This document shows, one piece after another, positions 28,752-39,172 of a stretch of 64,000 nt of DNA. The number at the start of each line of letters is the position of its first letter. The stretch's first letter is position 1. The notes beneath the pieces are model-generated. The model ran no database searches and was not told where the DNA came from. It saw nothing but the letters and a program-made list of their open reading frames with translations. Source of the DNA: Mayamaea pseudoterrestris. Its lineage: Eukaryota > Bacillariophyta > Bacillariophyceae > Sellaphorales > Sellaphoraceae. The stretch spans positions 868,001 to 932,000 of the forward strand of contig BROI01000002.1 in assembly GCA_027923505.1 (NCBI GenBank). The letters are read 5' to 3'. Made by a program: the position numbers and the translations under genes.

Positions 28752-31700
28752 ATGACATCAAATTCATCAGAACCCTACGGAACTACTCCTCTCCCAACAT
28801 CAAGCGCCGGAAGTCCCGTCCACGTCAAGATTGACACGGAAACTATCTTTCATAATGACAATCTCCAGCAACCGCAGACGCAGCACATGATTAAACTCGA
28901 CGCCAATTCTCCCACCGAAGATTCCGCCGCCAGTCTACTGGCCAACAATGAGCATTTCACCGTTTACGCCGTCAAGTCTGGCTTGATTCGCGTCCTGCAC
29001 AAGCATTCGACCATGCGCGCGCTGCTGCGACTTCACAAGCATCAGCTCGTTTCGGATATTCAGTTCTTTCCGAACGGCGACATACTTGCGACGGTGGCGC
29101 ATGACGTTGAAACGGGAAGCAGTAGCGTCATTGTGTGGCGGCTGTACGAAAAGGCTTCGGAAGTGTGTACCGACGTTTTGGTGGAGGTTCGCAATCACAG
29201 CTGCATCGTTTCGCGCGTCGTGTGGCACCCCTTCAACGCCAACCAGTTTTGGATGATTCATGATGCGGCAACTTCGACTACGACTGGACGGCAAACGATT
29301 GCCACCTTGGTGGAAACGACGCGGATCGAAACGGTGCCGCACGAATCGCAGTCGCATTCCGTCTGTCACGTGCCGGCCGAGGATGGCGTCATTGTGGCGG
29401 GTGCCATTCAGTTGGTCGCGTCAAACGAGGCGAGCTTGACGGATTTGGTGTGGAGCAGTCAGCAGTCGAAACATGTATTGTCCACCTTTGACAATGGAGA
29501 TATTGTCTTGTGGGATTTGAAGCAACTGGTGAACCATGCGCATGGAGTCAGTCGCGCCGTGACGCCGTCGCGCTTGGGCACGGTGCACGAAAACGGACCC
29601 ATTTCGCAGTGCGTCCTGCTGCCGCACGATTGCGCCATGACGCAGGCGAGTTCATCATGTGAAAATAATTGGACGCCATGCTTCGTCACTGGAACATATA
29701 AAAACAGAGTCTTGACGCTTTGGTCGGCCTTTGGACCAAACGCGCTGCCTACCAAGCTTCAAGTGGTTTCGTTGGAGCAACAATCATTGCCGTCGTCGTC
29801 CTACCTGTTGAGCGCCTGCTTTCAGCCATCGCCAACGACGGCGTCACCTCCAGCTTGCTTTTTGGTCTTGGCGGATCGTTCCGTGGGTCAAATCTTGGCC
29901 ATTCACTGCAAGTCCGAGTGGAGCGAGCAGAATGGCATATCCAAGCGCCCACTCTTGATTGGCTGCGACTACGTTGTTCCATTCAAGACGGTGCATCCGA
30001 CGTACGCCTGGAGCGTGGAAACAGTGCCAACGACGGATATTTCCGAGGAGGAGTTGAGCGAGCAAGGCAGTTTGGTGTTTGACGTGAAAATGATTTGCTA
30101 CCAAAGCACTGCCGTTCAGGCGCTCACGCTCACGAGCTACATGTGTTTGCCGCCGGAGCATTCGTACACGGATCCAACGAATGGTATAACGGCGGAGCGG
30201 CTAATGCAGGATGCAGTTTCGACGCACGTTTCTGACATTGGTTTGGAAAGTGATGATGATGACTTGATGTACGACGAGCAATATGATATTGCAGATGATG
30301 AATTTGGAAACAACAATTCTATGGATGATGATGACGAATACGAAGCGCCGGATGCGTCGGCCCTTCCGCCGCCGCCGGAGGGGTTCAGCAACGGCCAGCC
30401 AGCGGCGGCATCCCCACTGGTGAGCAATCCTTTTGCCAACTGGCTCGGGTCCATTGCTACCTCTGTCAAGGCACCGATGGCATCGACAGCGGAACCCATT
30501 CCATCGTTTCAGCCGCCGGAGACTGCACCGCCTTCGACGCCACCCACGTTGCCTCCGGGCCTATTGTCGCCCATGGACATTATCAAGGGTTCTGCCGCAA
30601 CATCAACGACGCAGCCAACGTCTAAGACTCCCCATGCCCACAAGGTTCGCGATGTGACGCCGACAACGTCCAACGCCAAGGGACGAAAAAAGCCGCCCAA
30701 GTCTGACCAATCGCAGCCTCAAATACTTCAACGTGAGGAGGAGGCTGCTGCTGCTGCTGCTGCTCGGCCGCTGGCGGATGCACCAAACAACGCTGTCAAG
30801 GAAAGATCTTTGGCTGCGGCCAAGAGCGACGTGGACAGTTCGCTATCGAATAATTTGCGTCAGGCTATTCGTGACGAGATTGAGGCCACAATGATGCCGC
30901 AGCTGCAAAGCATGCTGGAAACGTCGCTAAAGACGATTGTCGTCAGTGATCTTCGTGCGGCAATTGGTCGCATCAAGATTGATACCGGATCTATTTCGTC
31001 GGCAGTTTCACAAAATATTGAATCGTCTATGCAGACTGCATTCGCAGACAGCGTACGCACAGTCATGATTCCAACGCTCGAGTCTGTCAGTAACCAAGTA
31101 CTCGCCAAGGTTTCGGATCATTTGGAGAAGGCCGAGGTTGCAACAAAGACTGAAACGGCCCGCGACATGGATGCGATAACAAAACAGTTGGGAGCCATGA
31201 CGCAACTTGTGGTCAAGCTTACGGAGGAAGTACATTCATTGCGTGAAGCGGTGGCTAGTCAACAAGGGCAGCAACAAAAGCTGGGAACCCCAGTAGCGAC
31301 GGCCAAGGCGCCAGCTGATGGCTCGGCGGAGAAGTTTAAGCACGATATACTGGCGCTACTGAAGACAAAGAACTACGCTGAGGCGTTCACGTTAGGTAAG
31401 CATGTCTGTGCGACGCATTGAAGTTCATCCTTGACATATATTGTTGCTCATGCTGGCGCTTCTCCTCTTTATAGCTGTCTCGGCCTCCACTGCCGAAATC
31501 GCTCTCTTTTGCTGTGCCAATGCCGATGTCAATGATGTCCTTGGCGGATCAACACCAGTATTGAGTCAAATGGTACTCCTATGTCTCGCGCAGCAACTCG
31601 GCACCATTGTTGGTGCGCCGGTAGCTCCAATTGCTAGTGTGCAGTTAAGTCTTGAGTGGCTGCAGGAAATCGCCTTGTCCTTGAATCCACGGGACACTGC

Positions 31701-31836
31701 AATTGCCAGTCATGTTCCCAATGTTTTGCAGCAGCTGGTGGCTGGCATTAACAAGCGCATGGCGCAAAATGATCCGGTGTTGCGTCGGCCGCTACAGCGA
31801 TTGCTGCAAGTTATTCGTGGCATGCAAATGTCGTAA
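28752..31836 (+). CDS. EDC4: mRNA decapping scaffold Edc4/Ge-1 (VARICOSE-like)
   Basis: Exons 28752-31395 and 31475-31836 (79-nt intron, phase 1), giving 1001 residues. WD40-like blades fill about residues 65-480 (TMRALLRLHKHQLVSDIQFF, SCIVSRVVWHPF, NGDIVLWDL). The middle is acidic (YDEQYDIADDEFGNNNSMDDDD), then Pro/Ser-rich, with a run of Ala from a GCT repeat. From about residue 700 the chain is helical (LRQAIRDEIEATMMPQLQSML). The C-terminal Ge-1 domain reads YAEAFTLAVSASTAEIALFCC, then LSQMVLLCLAQQLGTIVG and SLEWLQEIALSLNPRDTAIASH, matching the family. In P-bodies it bridges Dcp1 and Dcp2 and oligomerises through its C-terminus, speeding removal of the mRNA cap. Confidence 0.88.
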
Positions 31837-32010
31837 TAAACAGAAGGGAGTGCGACTATTATCGACTACTTAATAACATATTCAGCACGCAAAAGAGTGT
31901 GAGAAAACATAACATAAATTTCAGTCAACATAAGCTAGCTGGATTCGTATCGGTACTCGATTTCAAATTCCTGCTGCCGCACCTCGCAAGATTCCACTTC
32001 AAAATCAACC

Positions 32011-33141
32011 ATGGCGAGACGGCCGAAGGAAGTTGCCCCCGAGCCGGAGGACCCGACGGGATGGCTCATTGACAGCGGCTTTGCCGAGTTTCTGCTACTG
32101 AACACGTACATGATCAAGTACATGTGCATGTTTGGCTACACCTTTTTGCATGGTGAGTGCTGTGCTGCCATATTTTACTGTCCAAGCTGGCTGACTGCGT
32201 TGGCTGATGCGGTGCTGCATCTTAGAATGATAATCAGAACGATGCAATTACTGAAAGAAGCGGACTGGGACAGAAAGCAGGATCAATATTGTTTAACTCT
32301 CTATCTCGCATCGTTTACTATCAGGCTGCAAATTATACTCCAAACTCGAGAGTGAATTGGTTTCTCGGAGCTACAAGTTTATTTCCTTGGTGTTGGCATG
32401 CACTGGAGGTGGAACCCTTGTGCCAATCATTCTCAACAGCATCCCCGTGGCGCTTTCCGTCGATGCCTATGCGATTGCCATTTTGGCGTCATTCTTGGTG
32501 CACGAGTATGTTCCAATCTTGCGAGAAGTTTTGAATGTAAGGGGAATGCGAGAAGAAATAATGAATTGAAGCGTCCTATTCACACGCTAACTATACTGCA
32601 TCTCTTTCATTGCCGGCAGCACTCGAACATTTTGAAGGCAGGCATGATTGTCATGTACGAGACGCTTCGAGCATCCGTCGTTGTCAAGTTTACAGCCGCT
32701 GCCGGAATTTTGATTGCCCCGAGTGATTTTTCCATTCCAATTTTTGGCCCCATTGTTTGCGGCGCCATTGGAGGATGCGGAGGAGCCTTTATGGTGAGTT
32801 TGAAACTTGGGCGGATATTGCCATTGCTGTGTCCAATCGTGAGGCTGAATCATGTTGCCCTGACTTTCTTCAATACACAGCCACTGAACAAGGGACTGGA
32901 GCCAATCAAGGCAGATGGATTGGCCCAACCCATGGTTACGGCGTTCATTGCTGCTGCCTTTTACCATCTCTTTAACGCCACCTCGATTTCGGACGGCGTC
33001 ATTGGAGCGGAAAAGAAGTCGCAAGTTCTCATTGCCACTTTCTTTATTGCGACTAACTTGTACGCGTCAAAGGTGATTGGAGAACTCCCCTCGTCTAGGA
33101 GTACCTTGGCGAATGAAAGTGCATCTAAGAAGAAGAATTAA
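32011..33141 (+). CDS. TRIC-like (TMEM38) intracellular cation channel
   Basis: Four exons: 32011-32152, 32325-32536, 32620-32793 and 32881-33141, giving 262 residues, close to the usual size. The first junction is phase 1 and rebuilds HGCKLYSKLESELVSRSYKF; the other two are phase 0. Glycine motifs typical of TRIC channels recur in the two pseudo-symmetric halves: LACTGGGTLVPIIL and FGPIVCGAIGGCGGAFM. Between them MIVMYETLRASVVVKF fits the conserved E-x-x-R-x-x-x-[IV] helix. TRIC trimers carry K+ across the ER membrane to balance Ca2+ release. The tail is basic (SASKKKN), possibly a KKxx-type ER retrieval signal, though its lysines are not at exactly -3/-4. Assignment rests on motifs only. 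Confidence 0.65.
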
Positions 33142-33337
33142 TGGTTGTTGTAGTAGGTGTTACCAGATATGTGCTTGTTTAAATTTTCTTAAAATGCTTT
33201 GTATTGCGTTGCAGCTGCGTACGAGCATAAACATGCATGATGACGCATCACAGCAGTACAAAAGTAGGAGTACGGCAATGATTAGTAATATTGTTTAAAT
33301 AACGTTCATTAGTTGTCAGCCAAGACCAGGATAGTGT

Positions 33338-36181
33338 TTAACGAATGCAGTCAGCGACCATTCGCGAAACATCAGCATCATCGCTTCTGACAGCAATCTT
33401 TAAAACTACTCCTCCGGCCGACTGCAGGGCAATTTGTGCTCGAGAAAGAACCTGTTGTCCAGAGACAAAGACACCGCTCAAATGCAGCATGTGCGGCTTG
33501 CCTGGAGTCGCAGCCTTGACAGTCGCCGTCCCATCGCATGGCTGCATGCCAAGAAAGTCGACAACGGCAGTGACTGCATCTTCCAATGACTTGAACTGCA
33601 GCGCGAACTTTTCCAATACTTCATTTTCATTTCCAATCGCTTCCCATGCTTTTCTAAAGTCTGGCGAGGCAATCTTGGCCATGAAGTCAGATGTTGAAAT
33701 CTCCAAATCTTCAAGCGGATACTCTTCCTCGAATGTGTTGCCTTCCTCCTCGCCAGTGGCCGGGTCAACTTGAGTCACAGTGAACCTCAACTCGCAAGTA
33801 AAGTGGCTAGGCCCAAGCTGCGCATTTTCATTGTGCTCCAGAATGGTAAAGCAATTCTTAGTCTCGCCATATTTGATAGATGGACAAGCTATCTCACCAG
33901 AGGCGCTAAACACCTCCGAATCGCTATCATCAACAAGAACAGAAACATTGTCGAGACGCTGGTTGTCAATCGTATTCTGTACCGAAAATTGGAGGACAAC
34001 ATGACTCTGGAAAATATGCTTAGTGCACGTCACCACATATTCCGTTTCCGTCTCGGTGAGATAGACAGGCAAAGACGACCGAAAGGCGCGGCCAAGCGAA
34101 GCAAGCTCCGGAATCGCGTATATGACGGAAGCCGGATCAACAGCTTCGGCTGCCTTGTCGTCAGCAGCACCATTCGCCATTTCCGCCTCCATGTCGTCAT
34201 CTCCTGATGTCTCCCGTACCAATTCCTGCACCGTATCCTCGACGATCGGCAAGGCATCAAACGTAATTGGGTCTGCATTCTGCATGGCGTCGGCAGTCGA
34301 CATGTATGCCTTCATACTGCGCTCCAACTTGTCAATCGACATAGGAAGTGACTCGAGAAAAACATAGGCAGCCGGGTCATTCTCATGCGGCTTGTCGGCC
34401 GGGATATCCTCCGCTTCCGCGTCCTCGGGCGGCGCCACGTATGGAAACTCCTCCAACGCCGCCTCCAACGTCGCAACAGCAATGGCCGCTCGATCACGCG
34501 TCTCGTCGTCCTCGTCCATCAAGCTGCGCTTCAACAGGGCCAAGATGGATTGACGCAAGCTTGGGCAGCTCGCGGCAAACTTGGTCAAGGCTGAAACGGC
34601 AGCGGCGCGAACGGCCGAGCTTTCCAAAATGACGCGATTGTAAATGAAGCGAATGTAGCGGGCCGGCGCCGTCGTGGTCGGTCCCAACTCGCCCAAGAGA
34701 TGCAAGATTTGCGTCGACAAGCTGGTAAACTCGCAGTCCTCGATGAACTCGCACAAATGCATGAGCGAGCTTTCCGTCGATTCCGGAACGGAGCGAATCA
34801 GGGAGATAATGCTGTTAACAATCGATCGCTTGAAATCAAACCCGCCTTCCTCACGCAAAAAGTTGCTGAGGAATCCTACCAAAACGCGATGTTTGGCCGG
34901 GTACGTCAAACAAAGCTTCTGCAAGCTGCGCACAACCGTAATCTTGTACTCGTCAGCAATCTCCGTCAAGAATGCCGAGATCTGCTTCAGCAAACGGTCA
35001 ATCGAGTTTTCGCTTCCCGTCTTTAAGAGAGTGGTAATGGCCAAGGTTGCAATGGAACGATTCGAGTCAGCAATCAACGCCTCCAAGTCTTCATTGCACT
35101 TGCTGACAACCCGAGGATGCGCGTTCGCAATGGCCGCCAATGTGCGAATGGCTGCGAAGCGGACCGTTGGCTTGGGCGAGCTCAAAAAGAGCTGCAAGAC
35201 GGAAATGGCCGCACCAAGATCCTGAGGTTCCGGTCGCGACAAGTTGCAAATGGCACGAGCCGCTTCGTAAACGACAAGCTCCGACTTGTGCTTCAAGGAA
35301 GCATCCAAAAAGGCATATCCAGCCACGACAACCGTGCTTGTCGCGCTCTGATAAGACCCAGAGTGACGTCCTTCCGAAGCTTCATCGTGCAAAAGCTTGG
35401 CCGCGTAACGAACCAAAAGCACCAGCGCCAACGGCGATCGCAAGCTATTATTCTGCGAAAACTGCGTCACAAGCTTGGAAACTCCAAGACGATCATGACT
35501 CTTGATCTGGTACAGGAGCTGCATGGCATGAAACTGCACCATTTCATGATGACTCCGCGTTGCCTCCTGCGTCTCGGGAATCCAGCGACGAACTACCGCC
35601 GCGCACTCTGGACTCGAAACAAACAAATGCGAGGCGGAAACAAGAGCCGACGACGAAACTTGCCCCGACGAGTCGACAATGGCTTGCTTGACGTAGCGCT
35701 CAATTGCTCCCAGCATGGCGGCATCCACAATGCGCACCAATACGCGCAGCGCGTTACCCCGATACAAGTCAACGTCGCAAGTCATATCCTTGGTCAAGCA
35801 TGATGTCACAATAATCACATCATCTGGATTACACGTTTCCGCAACATCCTTGATGAATAGATACACCATGCGGCGGAGCGACGCATCGTCACTCATGAAC
35901 AGCTTGGTGACTCCGAAAAACACTTCCGTCGCTTCATTGGAACTCAAGTACTGACCCGTATTCTGCAAGTGCAGCAGCTGCGCAATGACGGTGCAGCACT
36001 TGCGGGGGTTCTCGCGGACGGCCGTGGGGTCGTGAAAGATGCGCGCCTCCTGCAGGACCGTGGCCTTTTCCAACTGGGCGTAGGGCGACACGTAGTCAAT
36101 GTCTTCCTCCACCTTGAACTTTTCGGCTAGCTCCTGGACTTCCTTGAGCATGGAAGACATGCCGCCGTTGTCGTCAGCCAT
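33338..36181 (-). CDS. COPG: Coatomer subunit gamma (gamma-COP)
   Basis: Single exon, 947 residues. The N-terminal two thirds is the adaptin-type HEAT solenoid; the opening EKATVLQEARIFHDPTAVRENPRKC and the segment DVIIVTSCLTKDMTCDVDLYRGNALRVL are gamma-COP signatures. An acidic linker (about 570-680, DAEAEDIPADKPHEND) connects to the appendage domain, which begins near FRSSLPVYLTETETEYVV and ends in the platform subdomain. In the COPI coat it pairs with zeta-COP, binds Arf1 and dilysine cargo, and drives Golgi-to-ER retrieval. With Sec24 at the right edge, the window encodes cargo-binding parts of both COPI and COPII. Confidence 0.95.
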   Translation of the reverse strand: MADDNGGMSSMLKEVQELAEKFKVEEDIDYVSPYAQLEKATVLQEARIFHDPTAVRENPRKCCTVIAQLLHLQNTGQYLSSNEATEVFFGVTKLFMSDDASLRRMVYLFIKDVAETCNPDDVIIVTSCLTKDMTCDVDLYRGNALRVLVRIVDAAMLGAIERYVKQAIVDSSGQVSSSALVSASHLFVSSPECAAVVRRWIPETQEATRSHHEMVQFHAMQLLYQIKSHDRLGVSKLVTQFSQNNSLRSPLALVLLVRYAAKLLHDEASEGRHSGSYQSATSTVVVAGYAFLDASLKHKSELVVYEAARAICNLSRPEPQDLGAAISVLQLFLSSPKPTVRFAAIRTLAAIANAHPRVVSKCNEDLEALIADSNRSIATLAITTLLKTGSENSIDRLLKQISAFLTEIADEYKITVVRSLQKLCLTYPAKHRVLVGFLSNFLREEGGFDFKRSIVNSIISLIRSVPESTESSLMHLCEFIEDCEFTSLSTQILHLLGELGPTTTAPARYIRFIYNRVILESSAVRAAAVSALTKFAASCPSLRQSILALLKRSLMDEDDETRDRAAIAVATLEAALEEFPYVAPPEDAEAEDIPADKPHENDPAAYVFLESLPMSIDKLERSMKAYMSTADAMQNADPITFDALPIVEDTVQELVRETSGDDDMEAEMANGAADDKAAEAVDPASVIYAIPELASLGRAFRSSLPVYLTETETEYVVTCTKHIFQSHVVLQFSVQNTIDNQRLDNVSVLVDDSDSEVFSASGEIACPSIKYGETKNCFTILEHNENAQLGPSHFTCELRFTVTQVDPATGEEEGNTFEEEYPLEDLEISTSDFMAKIASPDFRKAWEAIGNENEVLEKFALQFKSLEDAVTAVVDFLGMQPCDGTATVKAATPGKPHMLHLSGVFVSGQQVLSRAQIALQSAGGVVLKIAVRSDDADVSRMVADCIR

Positions 36182-36521
36182 AACGTAGGTAAGTAAATGA
36201 TTGAGTAAAGGCGTTCGCTTTTACTATCTATTGTAATTAGGATGAGCTACCGAGCGGCGCAAGTTGGTGCTGCATCGGCTGCAAATGACCTTGCTCCCAT
36301 TGATGCGGAGCCACACAAAACACACGTAGAGTTCCTACCAGCCTTCTACATACGGTGCGAGAGCTCATTGCAAGATCTGGTAACGGTACGACAGTCGTAG
36401 CCGAAGCGCTGTTAACGACGCTACGCTTATTTAGCAATAACGCATTGAAAAACCATTTTGACAAGGCTCTGTTGCAGTGTGCTCGCATAAATTACTATGA
36501 AACGCTATTCTCATCTTCTTA
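36182..36521. promoter_or_regulatory. Upstream region of gamma-COP
   Basis: Also the 3' flank of the RusA-like gene. Contains one copy of the 27-bp repeat. An 83-codon - strand frame (36237-36488) crosses it but has no domain or coding-like codon use. Confidence 0.45.
36375..36401. repeat. 27-bp repeat, copy 1 (upstream of gamma-COP)
   Basis: Identical to 37484-37510. It contains CGGTACGAC and the perfect palindrome TACGAC-A-GTCGTA. It lies about 195 bp upstream of the gamma-COP start codon. Confidence 0.85.
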
Positions 36522-37376
36522 CTAAAGCAAACCTTCCATATCGGCTTTTTGCAAAACTTCGATCTGTACTCGCGTCCTGCCCAGGCATTCGTCCGAGTCA
36601 TCCAGTAGTTTGGTGACGTGCAGGCTCCCAATTTGGTGGTCGTCCGCGTACGCCATTCCATTCAAACTATCCATGACAAACTTGGCAAGGTTATCCACAT
36701 CCTTTTTGGTCAACGATAGGAGTGCGTGTGGAGCGTTTTCCTTCAGTCGACCATACCCCGGCCGATTGGCAGTAAAGTGATGCTTGGGTCGTTTCAAGTA
36801 AAAAATCATGGTCATGCGAAGCATATGGTGCGCCGCAAAGAGTGGATACGACGAGTCATTGACGTATTGGGCTGGATCGTTCGTTGCGGCACTGACAACA
36901 TGTTGTACCGTCGTTCGAAAGGACTCTTGCGCCGCTGCGGATGGATTGTACATGAAACCGCGCGAGGAGCGGTGTCGCCGGAGAGGCAAGGGGTTGCCTC
37001 GGATATCAAAGCGAATCTTGGACAGGAAGCGTGAGTTGTCTGTTGCGTTGTGCGTATAGGCAAGCAGAAATTCGTCCGTGTCGACGTTCCAGTGTAGTGG
37101 CTGCGATGGATCAACCTTGGTTCGTTTCTTTTTCGGTAAAATTGGCTCATCTACCGAGTTTAAACATTCCGTCATTGTAGCTTGTAGAGAAGTTTTACAT
37201 TTACGTTGATGTTGCTGGATTCGTTCTCGTTGCCAAGCGAATGGATGAATGTCATCGGCGCTGAATGCTTTCTTCAAATCATGATGCAGGTCGCAGCTTG
37301 AAACCCCACAGCCAAGCGAATACACTTGTGTAACGGCTACAACAAAAACAGCTGCAGAACAACATAATAGATTCAT
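36522..37376 (-). CDS. RusA-like Holliday-junction resolvase with an N-terminal signal
   Basis: Single exon, 284 residues from the ATG at 37376, which opens a hydrophobic signal-like segment (MNLLCCSAAVFVVAVTQVYS); in-frame ATGs further upstream (37472) would bury it. The C-terminal half matches RusA: DIRGNPLPLRRHR early, then TKKDVDNLAKFVMDSLNGM and YADDHQIGSLHVTK. The acidic residues needed for metal in bacterial RusA are all present (D226, D228, D236 and the DD at 245-246), and K256 follows. RusA cuts four-way DNA junctions. Phages and bacteria are the classic hosts; here it is a nuclear gene with an apparently secretory or organelle-directed leader, so it could act in plastid DNA recombination, although a textbook ASAFAP site is not seen (VYS/LGCG). 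Confidence 0.8.
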   Translation of the reverse strand: MNLLCCSAAVFVVAVTQVYSLGCGVSSCDLHHDLKKAFSADDIHPFAWQRERIQQHQRKCKTSLQATMTECLNSVDEPILPKKKRTKVDPSQPLHWNVDTDEFLLAYTHNATDNSRFLSKIRFDIRGNPLPLRRHRSSRGFMYNPSAAAQESFRTTVQHVVSAATNDPAQYVNDSSYPLFAAHHMLRMTMIFYLKRPKHHFTANRPGYGRLKENAPHALLSLTKKDVDNLAKFVMDSLNGMAYADDHQIGSLHVTKLLDDSDECLGRTRVQIEVLQKADMEGLL

Positions 37377-37483
37377 GAAGGTCTCTTTTCTTGCTAGTTT
37401 TCTATTTCTACAATCCCATGGATCAAAAGGGAGGTGTTCATGCAAATTGCAAATCTCGCCTTCGACGGCCATTTTTGTCACAC

Positions 37484-37510
37484 ATCTGGTAACGGTACGA
37501 CAGTCGTAGC
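37484..37510. repeat. 27-bp repeat, copy 2 (between RusA-like and J-protein genes)
   Basis: Exact copy of 36375-36401, 1109 bp away in the same orientation, flanking the RusA-like gene. It is followed by GGTACC. It sits in the divergent promoter of the RusA-like and J-protein genes, about 110 bp from each likely start. Confidence 0.85.
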
Positions 37511-37622
37511 GGTACCCAACTCGACGCTCGTTTCTTCCACTCGCGCACTGTACCGAAGGGAAGAAATGCGAGACGGTCACTCTACAAGCGAGAAACGCAA
37601 CAGTTCATGTCGCAATCGTTCC

Positions 37623-38915
37623 ATGATGCGTCGATTATGTAGTCTGTTTCGAATACTGTTGCTTGTCGTCTACATTCTGTCGCTATGGGAAAGTTTCCAA
37701 ATGGCAGACGCCAAACGCACCAAAGTCGACGACGAGCAACTCTTGACGGACGAACATTGGGAACACTTAAACTACTACCAGCTACTTGGACTTGACTCGA
37801 ATGACCAAAACATCATTGACGAAATGAGAATCAAAAAGGCCTATCGAACGCAAGCGAAACTATATCATCCGGACAAGATTGCCCAAACAAACAACGCCAC
37901 CAGCCAAAACGTTAATTCACGCTTCGCCAAGATTGCCGAAGCCTACCAGGTACTCATGGATCCGACCAAGAGACGCAACTATGATCAACATTTACGGCAG
38001 GAGGAGTGGAGAAGGCAATTCAAATCGCATGGAGCGACTGCTGCAAGTGACACCGAGTCCAAGTCTTGGTTTAATTCATTCGATGACTCGTTGGATCCCT
38101 TTGCCATCTTTGACATGGTCTTTGGAACAAACACTGCATCATCGAGCTTTGCGTCAAGCGTGGCATCTGCCTTTGAGTCCTTTCGTACCGATGCGGCACA
38201 TGATCAAAAAGCCAGCATTCCGGTTCGCACCACGCAGGAGCAACATGAATTCGTGGACGCGCTGGGACGAGTGTTGACGCGCATGCGACGCGTCGAAGAG
38301 TATTCAGACTCGAGTCGACGCGTGCTGGAGCAAGACTTTGTCCAAGAGTGGGATTCCTACGCGAGGCAGTGGGTGTTAGTGCCGCTGCAGCCTCACCCAG
38401 TCATTGTGGAGGAGAGAAAACATGCGGGGCGAGCGGCGAAAGAAGCAAACGAACAAAGCAGGAGTCGCAAGTCGCATCAGTCATCGTCGCAGGCACAATC
38501 CGAGTGGCTATGGCCTGGGACGATATTGAGACCTGGCATGTACTTGACGAATGGACACTATCAAGCTGGACTGACGCCGACTTGTGAGCTGGTCGTGACG
38601 CGAACATTGCCAGAGCAAAATGACGAGGACGAGATTGTTTGGTCGTCGGGAGCGTCAATGACTGGCAACGGAAGGAGGCACGACTGCGGATGGTGGTTGG
38701 AGGGACGTCGCATTTTGGTTGCCGCAAAAATAAACTCGTCTCCGCAAGTCGTTTGGCACAGCAATCCGGCGAATGATGATGATGACGATGATTCTGTGTT
38801 TATGTACAATTCATGGGCGCGGCGAGTCATGCTGCGCGTCTCGATGATGATGGAAGCTTGTCTGTTTATAAACTGGAGGACCCTGACGACTTTTGGACTG
38901 ATGTCTTCCGCTTAG
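37623..38915 (+). CDS. Membrane-anchored J-protein (DnaJ), 3' end out of frame
   Basis: The ATG at 37623 opens an N-terminal signal or anchor (MMRRLCSLFRILLLVVYILSLW); the frame is open further upstream but overlaps the neighbouring promoter. The J domain (about residues 45-120 from this ATG) reads HLNYYQLLGLD, KKAYRTQAKLYHPDKI with the essential HPD, and RFAKIAEAYQVLMDP. It probably recruits an Hsp70 at the ER membrane or in its lumen. The body is hydrophilic, with LWPGTILRPGMYLTNGHYQAGLTP and VWHSNPAN. After an Asp run (GATGAT repeat near 38775) this frame loses protein character and stops at 38915. Good protein-like sequence continues in other frames up to about 39172 (see the next entry), so the annotated C-terminus is probably not ancestral. 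Confidence 0.75.
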   Translation: MMRRLCSLFRILLLVVYILSLWESFQMADAKRTKVDDEQLLTDEHWEHLNYYQLLGLDSNDQNIIDEMRIKKAYRTQAKLYHPDKIAQTNNATSQNVNSRFAKIAEAYQVLMDPTKRRNYDQHLRQEEWRRQFKSHGATAASDTESKSWFNSFDDSLDPFAIFDMVFGTNTASSSFASSVASAFESFRTDAAHDQKASIPVRTTQEQHEFVDALGRVLTRMRRVEEYSDSSRRVLEQDFVQEWDSYARQWVLVPLQPHPVIVEERKHAGRAAKEANEQSRSRKSHQSSSQAQSEWLWPGTILRPGMYLTNGHYQAGLTPTCELVVTRTLPEQNDEDEIVWSSGASMTGNGRRHDCGWWLEGRRILVAAKINSSPQVVWHSNPANDDDDDDSVFMYNSWARRVMLRVSMMMEACLFINWRTLTTFGLMSSA

Positions 38916-39172
38916 CAGAGTTCAATCTGCCGGCGCAAAAGGCGATTGCTAAGATTGCTGGCGTTTCGATGTCTTCTCAACGAGGATTGGTTCGAACTGT
39001 ATGTGTCTCGTCAACAAGTCCTTTGGCATGCTCTAGAATTGGGCGCTTATTGCTTTGTATAGTGCGACGCTTAATGAGGCTGGGAGATCGATTGCTAAGA
39101 TCCGCTTGATACTGGGGGAACGCACATCATGCGAGAATCAGGACTACATGAATTCTTACGTTCGTAACGAAG
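38816..39172 (+). pseudogene. Decayed or frameshifted 3' continuation of the J-protein gene
   Basis: Three consecutive stretches read as good protein but in changing frames: about 38822-38960 (SHAARLDDDGSLSVYKLEDP, DDFWTDVFRLAEFNLPAQKA), about 38961-39050 (LLNEDWFELYVSRQQVLWHA), and about 39050-39172 (SATLNEAGRSIAKIRLILGE, ending VIHRRT and a stop). No GT-AG introns of normal size fit between them; the best would be under 40 nt. The simplest reading is two or three indels in a once longer C-terminus, either in this strain or as assembly errors. Neighbouring genes are intact, which argues against generally poor sequence. Confidence 0.6.

Noticed and set aside
30745-30765. GCT trinucleotide run in the Edc4 gene as a possible mobile or regulatory repeat
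   Set aside because: It is a short in-frame alanine codon run in a disordered linker, common in such proteins.
36237-36488. 83-codon - strand frame upstream of gamma-COP
   Set aside because: Lies in the promoter region, contains the 27-bp repeat and has no protein-like pattern.
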